The notes beneath the pieces were generated by a model. That model was not told the DNA's origin. It saw only the letters and a list, made by a program, of their open reading frames with translations, and did no database searches. A stretch of 64,000 nt of DNA, from the NCBI GenBank assembly GCA_948567375.1, contig OX419756.1:63590552-63654551 (forward strand). Reading direction: 5' to 3'. Below are positions 43,168 through 53,116 of this stretch, one piece after another. The DNA comes from Lunularia cruciata (lineage: Eukaryota > Streptophyta > Marchantiopsida > Lunulariales > Lunulariaceae). A program made the translations under genes and the position numbers. The stretch's first letter is position 1. The number at the start of each line of letters is the position of its first letter.

Positions 43168-45741
43168 ATGTCAAGCAATTTTCCTTCGCCGTTGAGGAGT
43201 CGTCTTGCAGGTGATCGGGGAAAGGGACATAGCGTTGGCCTCGGGTTAGTGCATAAGGGAGAAGTCAAGAGAGAGAAATCGAGAGACCGAAAGAAAGCAG
43301 AAGAGATGGGAGGAGGGAAGAAGAACTCCGAATTTGCAGTGAGAAATCATGCAATTTGGAGATTAGATGTAGTAGCAAGGATCGAAGTCTTGAGCCGACT
43401 TCGGATCACCTTTCTGGCATGGAATTGGAACATAAGTTTTCCAGGATTCATGATAGAAATCATCAAGAGTAAATGTCTCGATGGTCCCGAGGAAGAAGGG
43501 AAGAGAGGAAATCCGGCTCGCTGGACAGAGTCGGATTGGAGACTCATACTCGGGAAGGAGGCAGGCTCGGAGCATGGGGCCACGTTCTTGGGGAAAGGAG
43601 AGATAGCTCAAGAAACGTAGGAGGTGAGAGAAGCCTTCTCATCGAAGAGGACGAAGAATGGGTATAAAGTTGAGAGTTATAAGGACCCAGTGAGGAGGGG
43701 AATTGTGAGTGCACTAATGGCCCTCCTGAAGCCAGAGAGAACTACCTATGTGATGAAACACCAAGCGGTGTTCTTTCACAAGTTATTTGCAGGAGAACCG
43801 ATAAATTGGGCAAGGTGCTTTCACGGAAGAACGAGGCAGATGGTGTGGAATCTGCGAGATAAGTTGCCTCCACACTACATCGTACCATTTGCAGCCCACT
43901 TTTACCTCGGGTTAAATCTGCTCAATGTGGCTGAGCGTAATCGAATGGTGTCTCATTTCCATCCTGATTTGAGAAGAGAAGTCGACACGGAGGAGCAGCA
44001 ATACATTCTCCAAATCCGGAGCGCAGACGATTACTACGCGAAGACAGGGAAGAGCGTGGAGGTCGTTGAAAGTACCCCGACAAAGAAGAGAACTCGGCAA
44101 GCAGACGCCGAAGAAAACAAGAAACCTCGGAAGATGCAGAAAAATAACCCGAGGCAAGGAATGGTGGTGATTGAGTCGGAAGATGAAGACTCAGAAGGCA
44201 AAGCCGAGCTCAAGACGGAGGACTCGGAACGTGAGGAGGAACCTGAGCTGACACTGCAGAGTGGAGATACAAGCAGTGATAGTGAAGACGGTGGAGAAAT
44301 GACCTCGGCACCAGTGCCTGAAGAATACGAAGAAGAAATTCAAGCCGAAGTAAAAGCCGAAGACAATGCGGCGCTAGAAGACGAAGTACCGGTGCTCGAG
44401 GAGAAGAAGATTGTAGTATAGCGCGGAATTTGCTCGAGACGTAAGGCGAAGGGTGAAGCGGGACCGAGTAGAGTGAAGGAAGAGGTAGAAGGAAGCTCGG
44501 GCAGTGAGGCATCAATTCCGATACAAAGGCTCCAGAGAAGAAGGCGAGAATCGGGAGAACACAAAGAAAGAAGAGAGACTACTCCGAGGGAGGACGAAGG
44601 TATCACTAATGGAGTAGATTACCTGCAGATGGTAGTATGCCCGCTGTTGGTGAAGTTGGAGAAGAAGAAGAAGGAGATGCAGTCAACTTGTCCAGAGGTA
44701 AAGACTGTATTGCAGGTGGTATCGAGATTAGAAAAAGAAAACTTGGAGTTGAAGAAGAGTATAACCCGAGGTGAGAAGGAGAGAGAAGTACTGCAAGTGG
44801 AAGCAGTGGAGAGAAGTCAAGTAATCGAAGACCTGAGGAGAGAAGTGAGCTATCGAGAGGATCTTGCGAGGAAGAGTGACGTCGTAAGGGAGAGACAAGT
44901 AGCTGAATTTGAAATCTTGAAGCAGCAGTTTGCTGATTCAAGAGTAGAGCTCATCCATGCTATGGCGAGAGTAGCATCGAAGGATCAAGAGCTCGATCGA
45001 GTGATGGAGAGTATGGAGGAGAAGAAGCAACTTTGGCAGCGAGAGTTGGCTGCGAGATATGGAGAAGAAGAGAGATTACGAGACTTACTTCGTAATCAGG
45101 AAGAAAAGGTTGCACAGAAGGAGAAAGAGAAGGACGCGGTGAAGGCCGAATTTGAAGAAGAGTTGGCGATGTATAGAGAGGAATGGCTTGCAGATCGGGA
45201 ACGAGAAAGGAAGACAAGATTAGAGCCATTGCAGGAGATAGTCCTCAGGGTAAATGCGATGTTGAGTACAGAGACCAGCATTTGAATTGAAGAAGCGTGT
45301 TTGCACGAGTTAAAACTGTTGGTGTAGGAAACAAGGCGAAGACAAGCAAAAGATACAGATTTGAATGCCTTGTTGATTAAATTGAGAACTCGTGTAGATA
45401 GGAAGATTTTAGAAGTAGAAGACAATATCGCGATTAGATTAGACTTAGTAAGAATAGAGTTAGAAAAGCTTCGGCAGGATGTTAAAGCAAAACCCGACGT
45501 AGATAACATCGGGATCCAAATGTCTTCGGAGTTGGCCTCAGCGACAGTAGAGAAGAGTGGGTCGAAAGATGAAGAGTTAGATAGATTGCCCGCTAGTGCA
45601 ATTTCAGATCAGGAAAGAGAATTGCTAGATCTGGTAGAAGATGTAAGAGTTGTGAAACCCGAGGACAGAATAGTAGGAAGTAAAGTTACTTTGGGTTCGG
45701 GTTTGAAAGCCGAGGAAGAAGTAGACATCGGATCGGATTAG
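43168..45741 (+). pseudogene. LTR-encoded protein in the A1 5' LTR
   Basis: This is one uninterrupted frame of 858 codons without any frameshift, but with stops at 43618 (TAG), 44419 (TAG), 45283 (TGA) and 45325 (TAG). Each is explained by C-to-T change of CAG or CGA; the first and last are shared with the 3' LTR. Order: basic N-terminus, FLAWNWNISFPGF, core domain (residues about 119-290), basic NLS-like KKRTRQADAEENKKPRK, acidic Glu/Asp/Ser linker (about 335-415), Arg-rich RRLQRRRRES, coiled coil (about 490-800) and tail ending EVDIGSD. The function is unknown. It is positioned as the first ORF of the genomic RNA. Confidence 0.82.
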
Positions 45742-46543
45742 TAACCGATTTGAGATTTGAAGGGGCAGATATGAAGAGGTGCATTGTCATTTCGGATCTG
45801 CAGGTTAGAACAGTTGTTGTAGAAACGGTATAGTTGTTAGAATTGTCGATTGCTTCACTATTTAAGAGTGCCATTCGTAGGAACTTGTTGTTCAGTGCTC
45901 ATTATTTCTGAGAATAGATAAAGTGAAGTGCTGTGAAGTAGTGCTCATCGCTTGAGCTTGATTCCGAGTATCAACTTTGCAATTGTGTTTATGAATGTTT
46001 GGAGAAATTCGAAGTGCAAGTCAGAGTGCTTGTTGGATGTTGGATTCCACAGCCTTGATCTTCATTCTGTGTGTTTGATCCTGAGTGAAGTGCAATCAAA
46101 GCAATGCCTTGACAGATCTAAGAGGAATTGTAGTGTTGGTAGTATTCTGCATTTGTGAGTGCAGTGCGAAGTTGATGTGAAGCAATTTTGATCGAGGAAG
46201 TTGTGCCTTCAGTGGAAGGGTGGAACACAATTATGAGGCAAAGTCATTTTGCAGTGAAGTGCCGTTTTTGGGAGAGCCTAAATCATCACAAATCAAGATT
46301 GTTTGGAAAGATTTGATGGAGTTGTGATTATGGAGTGTTAATTTGTGACAAGACTGCGAGTCAGTGCTTGTTACTCTCTTCTGGGTGTGGTTTCTACCTA
46401 AGAGATTAAAGACGCAACCAAGAAGAACTGAAATTGCTACTTTGCTTCGTATTTGGACATTTCTGACTCGTATCTCTGCGGGAACAAACTTTACTTACCC
46501 GATTACCGCAAAGGTGATATTTGTCGGGTTGTCACATGATTTT

Positions 46544-46561
46544 TGGCGCCGCTGCCGGGGA
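46544..46561 (+). other. Primer-binding site of the A1 element (tRNA-Asp type)
   Basis: TGGCGCCGCTGCCGGGGA lies 7 bp after the LTR end. It matches the tRNA-Asp-type primer site of Athila/Tat elements with one likely mismatch (CGCTG for CGTTG). Confidence 0.87.
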
Positions 46562-46624
46562 TACAAATCTCGGAAGTGGAAGAATACGAAGCCAAATTGA
46601 ACATTGGGTATCAAGGCAATATGA

Positions 46625-48298
46625 ATGTCTGGATTGAAAGAACAACGGGAAGAGAGAGCCCGAAGATGAGCACTTCAGCGTGAAGAAGACAAACGTCTGA
46701 ACGTCCCATCCATCGTTGACGAAACTGAGCGAGAGGCGTTGGAGTTTCAACTCCTTCATGAAGTGCAAGAAGCCCTACGAGAACTTGATCACAAGAAACG
46801 CAAAGGCGATTGGCAAGGCTACTTCGCATCTCCCTCTTCTTCCAAGAAGAAGAAAGAATCGAGTGGGCAAACATATGCATTGCGGCCCAGTACCCCAACT
46901 TCCCCTAGAGCTGTAAAGGAAGTTGTTTCCTTGAAGACCTTTGTTCGAGAAAAGACAGCACGCACACTTACTGAAGACGAGTGTCAACATCTTCTACGAA
47001 CGATTCCTCGGTTGTCCCGAAGGAATTTGGAAGAACTTATTGAAGGTGTTGATCCTGAATCTTCCACTCGGGTTGAAGTCGACGCTCTCAGAGTAGAAAT
47101 TGTCAAAGAAGACCCTGTGTTGAATTTGACGAATTGGAATCCCTGGGCTGACAACACGGTGTCAATTCCAGCCAATTCTTCCGGTCCGTCAAGTTCTACA
47201 TTCCCTCAGCCGATCCCAGTGCCTCAAACGATGACTTCGCTTCCTGTCACCCGACACGCCTATCAGAAGTATAAGGGGACGGAACAAGACGAAGACCCCG
47301 ATGAATTCATCGAAGAATTCGAAGTCATCTCCTTTGCTAACAAGGAGCATGACTCGGCGGATCGACTAAGAATCTTTCCAAGTCTGCTTTGCAAGAAAGC
47401 TCGGAGCTGGTACACGCATGTGACTCAGAAGGGGTTTGTACCATCGGACTGGGCAGACTTGAGAAACAACTTCCTGGAACGATTCCGGGAGGTTGACTAT
47501 GATACGAGTGTCTTCGCGGCACTAAATGATTAGGACCGGGGCAAGAAGGAGAAGTTGAGAGACTACTCTGAGCGGTTCATGGCATTACTGAACCGAGTTC
47601 CCAAGCAATCGGGGGTGGTGGGATACTCCGATGCCCAAGCCATTACCTGGTTCCTCGGGGGCCTGTCACCAAAGATACAAATCTTTGCCAGGGAGAGGAA
47701 CGTAACTTCCCTCGATAAAGTACTCAAACATGTCGCTCGTTATGAAGCGGCACACTCTCACTCTGCCGGTAACCGGAGAAATCGGGAGAAGAAGGGCAAG
47801 AAGCCCAGAAGGAGAGCTTCACGCAGTACCTCCCCTTCTTCGGACGAATCCTCTACGTCTTCAAGCTCTTCTTTGGAATCCGAAGAAGAATCAAAGCCAA
47901 GACGAGTCAGAAGACGTGGAGGCAAGAAACCAGTGACGTCACCAGCCAAGAGTGTACATAAGGCGGATACGAAGCTGGATGCCCTTATCAAGGATTTTTT
48001 GGATTTCAAGATCCAGATGATTGGGGCTAAGGACCAAAGAAAGGCCCCCGCATTTGGACGATCTAATGTGTGGTGCACCGCCTGTGGAAAATCCGGCCAC
48101 GCCAACACAGAATGCAATACTCGTAATGCATTCCCGATGCAGCAAATTGATTGGGTTCCAGGATGGAACCAAGACAATGACGAAGAGGCGGTGTATCAAA
48201 CTCAAGAGGTACAGCCTCAACCGAGCACATCATATCAAGGTCCGAGGTTGGGACCAGGGAGTATAACCCCAATGCTCCTGCACGAAGACCACCGATGA
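46625..48298 (+). pseudogene. A1 gag
   Basis: A likely ATG at 46625 is followed by an in-frame TGA at 46667-46669, also present in A2. The frame then runs on through EREALEFQLLHEVQEAL and a Ser/Lys-rich stretch. The Gag domain has RHAYQKYKGTEQDEDPDEF, KARSWYTHVTQKGFVPSDW and NNFLERFREVDYD. After a TAG (47531-47533) come RDYSERFMALLNRVPKQSGV and a long Arg/Ser linker, then the first CCHC knuckle CTACGKSGHANTEC (near 48075). The end at 48298 is artificial: A1 lacks one A present in A2 (GGACCAGGGAG against GGACCAAGGGAG, near 48253), which shifts the frame before the second and third knuckles. Confidence 0.88.
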
Positions 48299-49872
48299 GC
48301 AACCAAAATCGCCCTCAGAATGTTGCGCTCGGAGCCTGTTATAATTGTGGCTCGATGGGACATTGGTCTCCAAATTGTCCCGAGCCAAGAAGGCAAATTG
48401 GGTACGTTCCCCTATGTGGAAATTGTAAAGGATCGGGGCATACGGGCAACCAATGCCCTCACCCGCTGAACCCGAAGCCTCTTGTAAAATATGTACAGAC
48501 CCCCGCTGAGCGTGCAGCACTTCAGCCGAAGGGAGATACGAATGTGAATTGTATAACTCTGGAGGAAGAAAGACCTCACGAAGGGAGTCCGGCCTCAGAA
48601 GGAGAATGGCCAGACCTTGAAATTTTGAAAGTTGAGACACGCTCCACCAAGAAGAAGTGTGATCCCGAAGAACGGAGTATGACCTCGTCGTCTTCCCAAA
48701 AGGCAAAGAGATAGCGCCCAAAAGCAATTCTTTCGGCGAAGGAGGAAAAGATCCTTGCAAAAGCTAAAGCTAAAGCCTTGCAGAAAGAATTAACGGTGGC
48801 ATTACTCAGGACTCGGGAACTAAGTTTGGAAGAAGAGACAAAGACGAAGTCTCCAATTTTTCCGGCGGACATCCAATCCAAAGTAAAGGGTCTGATTCAA
48901 GCCGAGGTAGGCCCACCCGAGGAAGCTCAGGTTAAGGCCACCAGCAAGCCCGTCACCATTTTGAAGCGTCCCGAAGTCAAGAGGGAGCATGGAGAGTCCT
49001 CAAACTCAAAGCCGAAGACGAAGACGGTCAAATTGGGAGGAGTTCCCCAATATGATATTATAGCCGACTTGGCCACCACAAATGCCAATGTTACATTTAA
49101 GCAATTGTGGGAAGATAACAAGCTGTACAAAAGACAGCTTAATTTGACCCTCAAGAAGGTGAGGTCAATGTCAAAGAAGGACCTACCTGCTATCTATTGT
49201 ATTGAACAAGAAGATTTGGGATCTCCCAAGGTAGACGCGGAGATTGCAGGCTGCATGATCACATCGATACCCATTGACTCTGGGTCCGGTGTGAATGTCA
49301 TGACTGAAGATACTGCGAATCGACTCGGGTATCATACGTTTGAACCAACACCTCGAGTTTTGAAGTTTGCAGACCAAACCAAGAGACGGCCCTTGGGCAT
49401 GCTGTCGAACATTACCACGATCATTGGAGGGGTACCCTTCAAGTTGAATTACATCGTGTTGCGGCCAGTGACAAAAATTGGTTACCCTCTATTGATCAGC
49501 AGACCCTGGTTGTATAGTGCCCAAGTTGTAGTGGATTGGCATCAGCAGAAGTTAAGATTCAAGGACATTTTGTCCAAGGATCAGAAGCTGGTGACTGTGA
49601 GTTGGACGAAGGTTCCCCATCTTGGGGAAACAAGTTTGTCAGAAGAGGAGGACGAGTCCAAAGTTTCATCGTCTTCGTCTTCAGACGAATCTAAAGAAGA
49701 AGTCCAAGTTAATTACTTGGAATGCTACGAGGTAGAGGCTGACGACGAAGATCCATATGACCTTGCCTCGGGTGAACCTAACTTGGAGGGAGGGGGTTTG
49801 ATGGCCGCTCGCCTCGGGATAAGCCGAGTAAGCCACGTTGAAGGAGTCATCAACCCCGATGACTGTTAAGAG
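48299..49872 (+). pseudogene. A1 zinc knuckles 2-3 and aspartic protease
   Basis: In the shifted frame the region starts with knuckles CYNCGSMGHWSPNC (near 48340) and CGNCKGSGHTGNQC (near 48420). A Lys/Glu-rich stretch with a TAG (48712-48714) follows, and then the protease. PIDSGSGVNVMTEDTANRLG (near 49270) holds the catalytic D-S-G, and YPLLISRPWLYSAQV forms the C-terminal part. An acidic Ser/Glu linker leads to RT across a TAA (49867-49869), where A2 has CAA. The protease active site is intact in this copy. Confidence 0.87.
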
Positions 49873-51440
49873 GTGTTACTCACTAAAGGAAAAATTTTAA
49901 AAATCTCGAAGACAGTTACTTTGGAGGAGTTGGCAGGATACACTGCCCTGTTTATAGAATTCCAGGATGTATTCGCCTGGTCGATTGATCAAATGCCGGG
50001 TATTCCACGAGAATTTGGAGAACACCGGATTGATTTGATTGAAGGTGCAATTCCGGTTCGGCAGCGACAATACCGCTTGAACCCGAAGTACTCGCTCTTG
50101 GTAAAAGATGAAATCGATAAGTACTTAGGGGCCGGAATCATCTTCCTTGTCTTAAGCAGTGAATGGGTCTCCCCCATTATCATTGTCCCAAAGAAGAAAA
50201 CAGGGAAGATCCGAGTGTGCCAAGACTTCCGAAAATTGAACGCAGTCACAAGGAAAGATCATCATCCCTTGCCTTTTACCGATACAATCTTAGACCAGGT
50301 GGCTGGGCATCCTTGTTATAGTTTTCTCGATGGATTTTCAGGGTACAATCAAGTATCCATTCGAGAAGAAGACAAGGATAAAACTACATTCACGACCGAT
50401 TGGGGCACTTTTGCTTACAATCAAATGCACTTTGGGTTGTGTAATGCTCCCGCTACTTTCCAACGGATGATGAATTCAATCTTTAAAGATTTCTTGCGCA
50501 AATTTGTTGAAGTTTTTATTGATGACTTTTGTGTGTTTGGATGACAGGATGTACATAGAGATTACCTTCGCCAAACATTTGAAAGGTGTCGTTTTGCCGG
50601 CTTGTCATTACACCCGGAGAAATGCTTCTTTGCAATGAAGGAGGGAATTCTTCTGGGGCATCGGGTGTCAAGCCGAGGTATTGAAGTCGATGTTGAGAAG
50701 GTTAAAATAATCGCAGCTTTGGAATCCCCAAAGAACATCCGGGAGCTGAGAGCCTTCTTGGGACATGTCGGATATTACAGACGCTTCGTGTCAAACTATG
50801 CAGTGCTTGTTGCACCACTTACAAAGCTTCTGAAGAAATCCAAAGACTATCTGTGGGAAGCACATCAAGAAGAAGCCTTCCAGGTGTTGAAGAAGAAACT
50901 GGTTGAAGCACCAGTCTTGAGGGCCCCGAATTGGGACGTCCCTTTTCATGTGTATGTGGACACTTCGTCCATGGCAATCGGGGTTGTCTTAAGTCAAAAG
51001 GACGAGAAGAAGAAAGACTACCCGATGTATTACGCCAGCCGACAACTTTCAGTTTCTGGAAAGAATTATTCGATGACGGAAAGAGAAGCACTCGGAATGG
51101 TGTATGCCTGCAAGAAATTTCGGCATTATTTGTTGGGGTATGAGTTTGTCTTCTATGTTGACCATTATGCATTGCAACATCTGGTCAAGAAGGCAGATTT
51201 ATTGGGACGAATTGCAAGATGGATCTTGTTATTACAAGAGTTCACGTATACTGTACAAGTGAGGAAGGGAGCTTCACATTCAAATGCGGACTTCCTGTCC
51301 AGGTTAGACACTCAAGACCAGGAGTGGGAAATTGACGATCGGTTCCCTGACGAAGAGTTGTATCACTTATCAGCAATGAGAAGTACGAGGTATGCAGATG
51401 AATATAATTATCTAATACTCTCCATTGTCCTGAGGGGATG
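49873..51440 (+). pseudogene. A1 reverse transcriptase and RNase H
   Basis: RT opens with LEELAGYTALFIEFQDVFAW and MPGIPREFGEHRIDL, then SEWVSPIIIVPKKKTGKIRV. Palm motifs are YSFLDGFSGYNQVSIREEDK, FGLCNAPATFQRMMN and the catalytic FIDDFCVFG (near 50520). A TGA (50542-50544) replaces CGA just after it. The thumb reads LGHRVSSRGIEVDVEKV and GHVGYYRRFVSN. RNase H (about 50935-51310) has VDTSSMAIGVVLSQ, MTEREALGMVYACKKF, VDHYALQHLVKKADL and HSNADFLSRLDTQ. All expected blocks of an Athila/Tat-type RT-RNase H are visible, with only one stop inside. Confidence 0.9.
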
Positions 51441-52691
51441 GATCCGGAACAGCGGGCAGTCTTTCTCCGGAAAATGGGGCCGTACCAGCTAAAACACAGC
51501 ATTTTATTTAAGATGGGCGAAGATGAAGTACTTCGGCGATGCTTGGAGTCATACGAAGTAGGAGTAATTGAATCTTTACACTCCGAGGCATCGGGAGGAC
51601 ACTATGCTCTGAAGAATACTGTAAAGAAAATTCTTTCGGCAGGGTATTGGTGGCCTACAATGTACAAAGATGTACATGCTCATATTTGAAGCTGTGATGC
51701 GTGTCAGAGAACAGGGAAGCCGACGGCCACTTCTCAATGGCCTTTGAAACCAATTTTGCCTTTGGCCCCCTTTGAGAAATGGGGTATTGATTTTGTGGGT
51801 CCCATTCAACCAGTAACCCGAGTCACAAGAAAGCGATATATTTTGGTTTGCACTGATTATGCTACCAAGATGGTTGAAGCGGAAGCAACTCGCAGAGATG
51901 ATGCTGAAACTGTGGCGGAATTTTTCTTTCGAAACATCATCTTCCGATATGGGTGTCCTCTGGAATTGGTTAGTGACCGAGGAACACATTTTTTGAACTC
52001 TGTAATGGAGGAGTTAACCAAGTATTTTCAGATTAAACATCGGAAGACGACTCCTTATAACCCAAAAGCGAATGGCTTAACGGAAAAAGCGAATGGGTTA
52101 CTTTGTAAAATTTTGAATAAGGTGATTGTCAATTATGCCTATGACTGGGATACAAAATTACCAGCCGCATTATGGGCCTATCGGACAACAGAGAAGATTA
52201 CAACCAAACAAACTCCATACTTCTTGACATATGGCTTGCACCCCATACTGCCAGTTGAATTTGAAGTTCCAACTTATCGAGTCCTGTGCGAAGAATGAAT
52301 GTCGGAAGAGGAAAGTCAGGATCTTTGGATTCAACAACTGATGTGGTTACAAGAGAAACGAGACGATGCAATGCAAACCACGAAAGAAGTACAAGCACAA
52401 CGGAAAGTCAGGCACGATCAGAGAATCAAGCCTGTGACTGTACGAGAAGGGGATTTGGTTTTGTTATATGATAATCGCCGAATATTTTTTCCAGGCAAGT
52501 TGCATTTGCGATGGATGGGTCCCTATTGAGTTCGTCATCTTTACGAAAATGGATCCATGCAACTCGTCGATTTGGAAGGTAATCCTTTTGCCACTCAAGT
52601 AAACGGGTGGAGAGTTCGGAGATATTGGACCATAGACTTGGAAGTTTCTAAGACACCCGAGGTCTATGTTCGCGAGGACGCTCACATTTGA
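51438..52691 (+). pseudogene. A1 integrase
   Basis: The frame shifts by one base upstream of 51438 and then reads MGPYQLKHSILFKMGEDEVL, the zinc-binding region (GGHYALKNTVKKILSAGYWW, CDACQR) with one TGA, and the core. Catalytic residues are Asp in WGIDFVGPIQ (near 51785), Asp in LVSDRGTHFL (near 51975) and Glu in NGLTEKANG (near 52080). DLVLLYDNRRIFFPGKLHLR leads to the GPY module at 52525, where a TGA follows MGPY. The tail ends DAHI at a TGA (52689-52691) overlapping the polypurine tract. There is no chromodomain. Confidence 0.9.
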
Positions 52692-52702
52692 GGGAGGGGG
52701 TA
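52689..52702 (+). other. Polypurine tract of the A1 element
   Basis: TGAGGGAGGGGGTA directly precedes the 3' LTR start at 52703. It is identical to the A2 tract. Confidence 0.85.
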
Positions 52703-53089
52703 TGAAGTGCCCACATTTTTGTTTTTTTTCAAAACAAAGCAGAAGAAGGATATAGAGAAGTCGGGTTGCGCCTGGTTGGCCGAAGAAGACGAAGAAAACT
52801 ATCTTTGGGGTGAAACCCGAAGTAAAGTGACCTCGGGTCATAAGGCGAAGTACTCTGAAATGCGGTGTCAGCAAACGATACGAAGTAAATTGTCTTCGGA
52901 TCGGGGGGGAGCTCAACCCGAGGCAAAGACAATCTAACAACCTTTTGTCGGAGCAAGAAATTCAAGAAGGGGCGGTTTCAAAATTGGCGGCTCATACGCG
53001 TGAAGGTGGGGCGACAGTAACGGGTGCATGCAAGAGGTGTGATTTCTCGGTAGAAACTCAAAGTGACGGAAGACGAAGAAGTGCAACTC

Positions 53090-53098
53090 TATAAAAAT
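53090..53098 (+). promoter_or_regulatory. TATA box of the A1 3' LTR
   Basis: TATAAAAAT lies at the same place as in the 5' LTR. From here the 3' LTR could transcribe the LTR ORF on its own, without gag-pol. Confidence 0.6.
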
Positions 53099-53116
53099 CA
53101 AAACTGCAATGACAAA

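Larger units (their letters stand above)
42754..46536 (+). repeat. 5' LTR of the A1 element
   Basis: It runs from TGTGGTGCCCACATT to CGGGTTGTCACA. U3 is about 390 bp, followed by a TATA box (43141-43149), the LTR ORF (43168-45741) and about 795 bp of non-coding sequence up to the end. The placement implies that R contains the ORF start and perhaps the entire ORF. Confidence 0.93.

Noticed and set aside
48295-48298. ATGA overlap of the gag stop and a downstream start as translational coupling
   Set aside because: The overlap is created by a one-base deletion relative to the A2 copy and is not conserved there.
48230-48760. Long antisense ORFs over A1 gag and over the LTR ORF (for example 48230-48760 minus, 45096-45509 minus, 55045-55458 minus)
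   Set aside because: They are mirror frames of strongly biased Glu/Lys/Arg-rich coding sequence, with no recognisable domains and no independent support.
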